Origin: a virus
Virus record (IMG/VR): IMGVR_UViG_3300009705_004212
Coordinates: 1 to 26,577 of that record
Reading direction: 5' to 3' (one strand)
Length of the DNA stretch: 26,577 nucleotides
A program made the translations under genes and the position numbers. The notes beneath the pieces were generated by a model. The model ran no database searches. It was not told the origin of the DNA and worked only from the letters and a program-made list of their open reading frames with translations. Below are positions 25,682 through 26,577 of this stretch, in pieces. Position 1 is the stretch's first letter. Every line of letters starts with the position of its first letter.

Positions 25682-25705
25682 TTAGTACTAATTACTAATA
25701 TTTTT
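25681..25705 (+). terminator. Weak AT-rich hairpin, possible terminator
   Basis: ATTAGTA (25681-25687) and TACTAAT (25693-25699) pair perfectly around a 5-base loop and are followed by ATTTTT. The stem has a single G-C pair, so termination would be weak. It could instead be an operator-type inverted repeat ahead of the next gene. Confidence 0.35.
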
Positions 25706-25738
25706 ATGATAATTGAATACTTTTAGGATTTTTAAATT

Positions 25739-26206
25739 ATGATTAGAGGAAAAAGCACTTCGAAGCAATGCCCTTTTGGGCTAGATATTCCATTTGGGTG
25801 TAAAAACGCAGGCAGTTCTGTGTCTTTGATGATTCCGGTGGAAGACTTAGATGATGAAGAAAAAGAAGGTCATATTGAGTATAATAATAAAAGCTTAGTA
25901 TCTGCCATCATGATTGAGGCTTCAGTCTGCCCATTTGCGAGTCAAATTTTTGAAGAAAGCCAATGTACAAATTGTTCTTTTAACACAAAGGGCATTCCAT
26001 TAGCATCTGGACTAGATGGTTTAAATTCCGGCATCGATTATCCGCATGTGTGGAGGTCGACCACAGAGTCTACTTTTGGCCCAGAGGTAGATGCTTTTGA
26101 TTATTATTCAGATAATCAAAATAGATTAATCCCGAATTCTATAGCTAGAAGCAGCTATATAGGTCTAATAAAAAATATGTTGGAGAGTAAACATGAACCA
26201 AAATAA
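25739..26206 (+). CDS. Cys-rich unknown protein with CPFG and CTNC motifs
   Basis: The 155-residue protein has five cysteines: C11 (QCPFGLDIPFG), C21 (CKNAG), C64 (CPFAS), C76 and C79 (QCTNCSF). The repeated CPF element suggests two half-sites that could bind one zinc ion or an iron-sulfur cluster. An acidic stretch (EDLDDEEKEG) lies between them, and the C-terminal half is Ser/Asn/Tyr-rich. AGGA lies about 10 bases upstream in an AT-rich gap. The 3' end overlaps the next gene by 14 bases. I do not recognise a named family. Confidence 0.75.
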   Translation: MIRGKSTSKQCPFGLDIPFGCKNAGSSVSLMIPVEDLDDEEKEGHIEYNNKSLVSAIMIEASVCPFASQIFEESQCTNCSFNTKGIPLASGLDGLNSGIDYPHVWRSTTESTFGPEVDAFDYYSDNQNRLIPNSIARSSYIGLIKNMLESKHEPK

Positions 26207-26577
26207 TACAAAAGTCGCCTACGAGGAAACTGTCAGCTACCTGGAAGATGTTAACTATACAGAGGATGGTGACAGAGAGCACGATCAGGAAGAAGGCATG
26301 GAGTCTGTATCTGAGTTTCTAGAAGAGTCTGCAGGCGATATAGCGAAAGCCCTAGAGGACCTTGGATCTGATTTTGATGAAGATGACTTAATATCAATAG
26401 AGTTCGACGAAGGTTCATATATTCCAGGAACAAAAAGAAAGTCCGACGAGTTTCAAGAAGATGAGAAAGAGGGTGACTGGGCAAATGATAATGATGTATC
26501 AAAATTCATGGGATGGCTGGGCGATGCATACCCCACCGGAATTCCAGAGCATGATGGGACATCTATAACCGGCTGCG
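26193..26577 (+). CDS. 5' end of an acidic protein, cut by the window end
   Basis: An ATG at 26193, preceded by GGAG at 26182-26185, opens a frame that stays open to the last base (128 residues visible). It overlaps the Cys-rich gene by 14 bases. The visible part is very acidic, with many Asp/Glu clusters (DGDREHDQEEG, DFDEDDL) and little hydrophobic content until KFMGWLGDAYPTG. No motif is recognised. Its acidic composition could reflect a scaffold- or DNA-mimic-like role, which is a guess. Confidence 0.75.
   Translation, partial: MNQNNTKVAYEETVSYLEDVNYTEDGDREHDQEEGMESVSEFLEESAGDIAKALEDLGSDFDEDDLISIEFDEGSYIPGTKRKSDEFQEDEKEGDWANDNDVSKFMGWLGDAYPTGIPEHDGTSITGC

Noticed and set aside
25705-25710. 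TATGAT as a -10 box for the Cys-rich gene
   Set aside because: The matching -35 position (TTAGTA) agrees with the consensus at only three bases, and it overlaps the hairpin.

Overview
The window is a stretch of an AT-rich large tailed bacteriophage genome, probably of jumbo or 'huge phage' type. Every credible gene lies on the + strand, genes are packed with overlaps of a few bases, and most starts carry a GGAG-type ribosome binding site. Cellular-type replication and recombination genes (DnaE, SSB, RuvC, RecA, DnaG-type primase) sit beside a phage-style GroEL and a run of large unrecognised proteins that look like virion components. No rRNA, tRNA, IS element, integrase or CRISPR array was seen. 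The host cannot be named from the sequence. A plasmid or cellular genome is much less likely, because housekeeping operons are absent and so many large unknown genes run in one direction.

Layout: (1) 2-616 is the 3' end of an unknown gene, then 661-7818 encodes a giant 2385-residue protein with scattered Cys pairs. (2) 7835-13895 is a replication block: a small helical protein, a membrane di-iron hydroxylase-like protein, DNA polymerase III alpha, a zinc-ribbon protein, two small proteins (one possibly a UvsY-like mediator) and a single-stranded DNA-binding protein, closed by a strong intrinsic terminator at 13915-13956. (3) 13983-18901 is a recombination and priming block: RuvC-like resolvase, GroEL, RecA, a double zinc-site protein, a minimal primase (catalytic core only) and a sigma-region-4-like HTH protein. 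(4) A TTAACT-17-TATAAT promoter near 18922-18950 opens a block of probable virion or assembly proteins (19000-22182), ending in a possible 27-residue membrane mini-protein and a second terminator at 22288-22326. (5) 22339-26577 holds an HTH/coiled-coil protein (small-terminase candidate), two unknowns, a shortened CCA-adding enzyme, a Cys-rich protein and the 5' end of an acidic protein cut by the window edge.

How the genes may work together: DnaE, the primase core with a separate zinc protein, SSB, RecA, the possible mediator and RuvC make a largely host-independent replication-recombination set. GroEL (no GroES in the window) probably folds phage proteins. The CCA enzyme implies maintenance of tRNA ends during infection, and the hydroxylase suggests lipid modification. 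The most notable points are a PHP domain in DnaE with all its metal ligands, the split primase, the phage hydroxylase, the TAATG-coupled mini-protein, the internal domain duplication in the 518-residue protein, and a recurring N-terminal Phi-x-K-x-A motif in the putative virion proteins.
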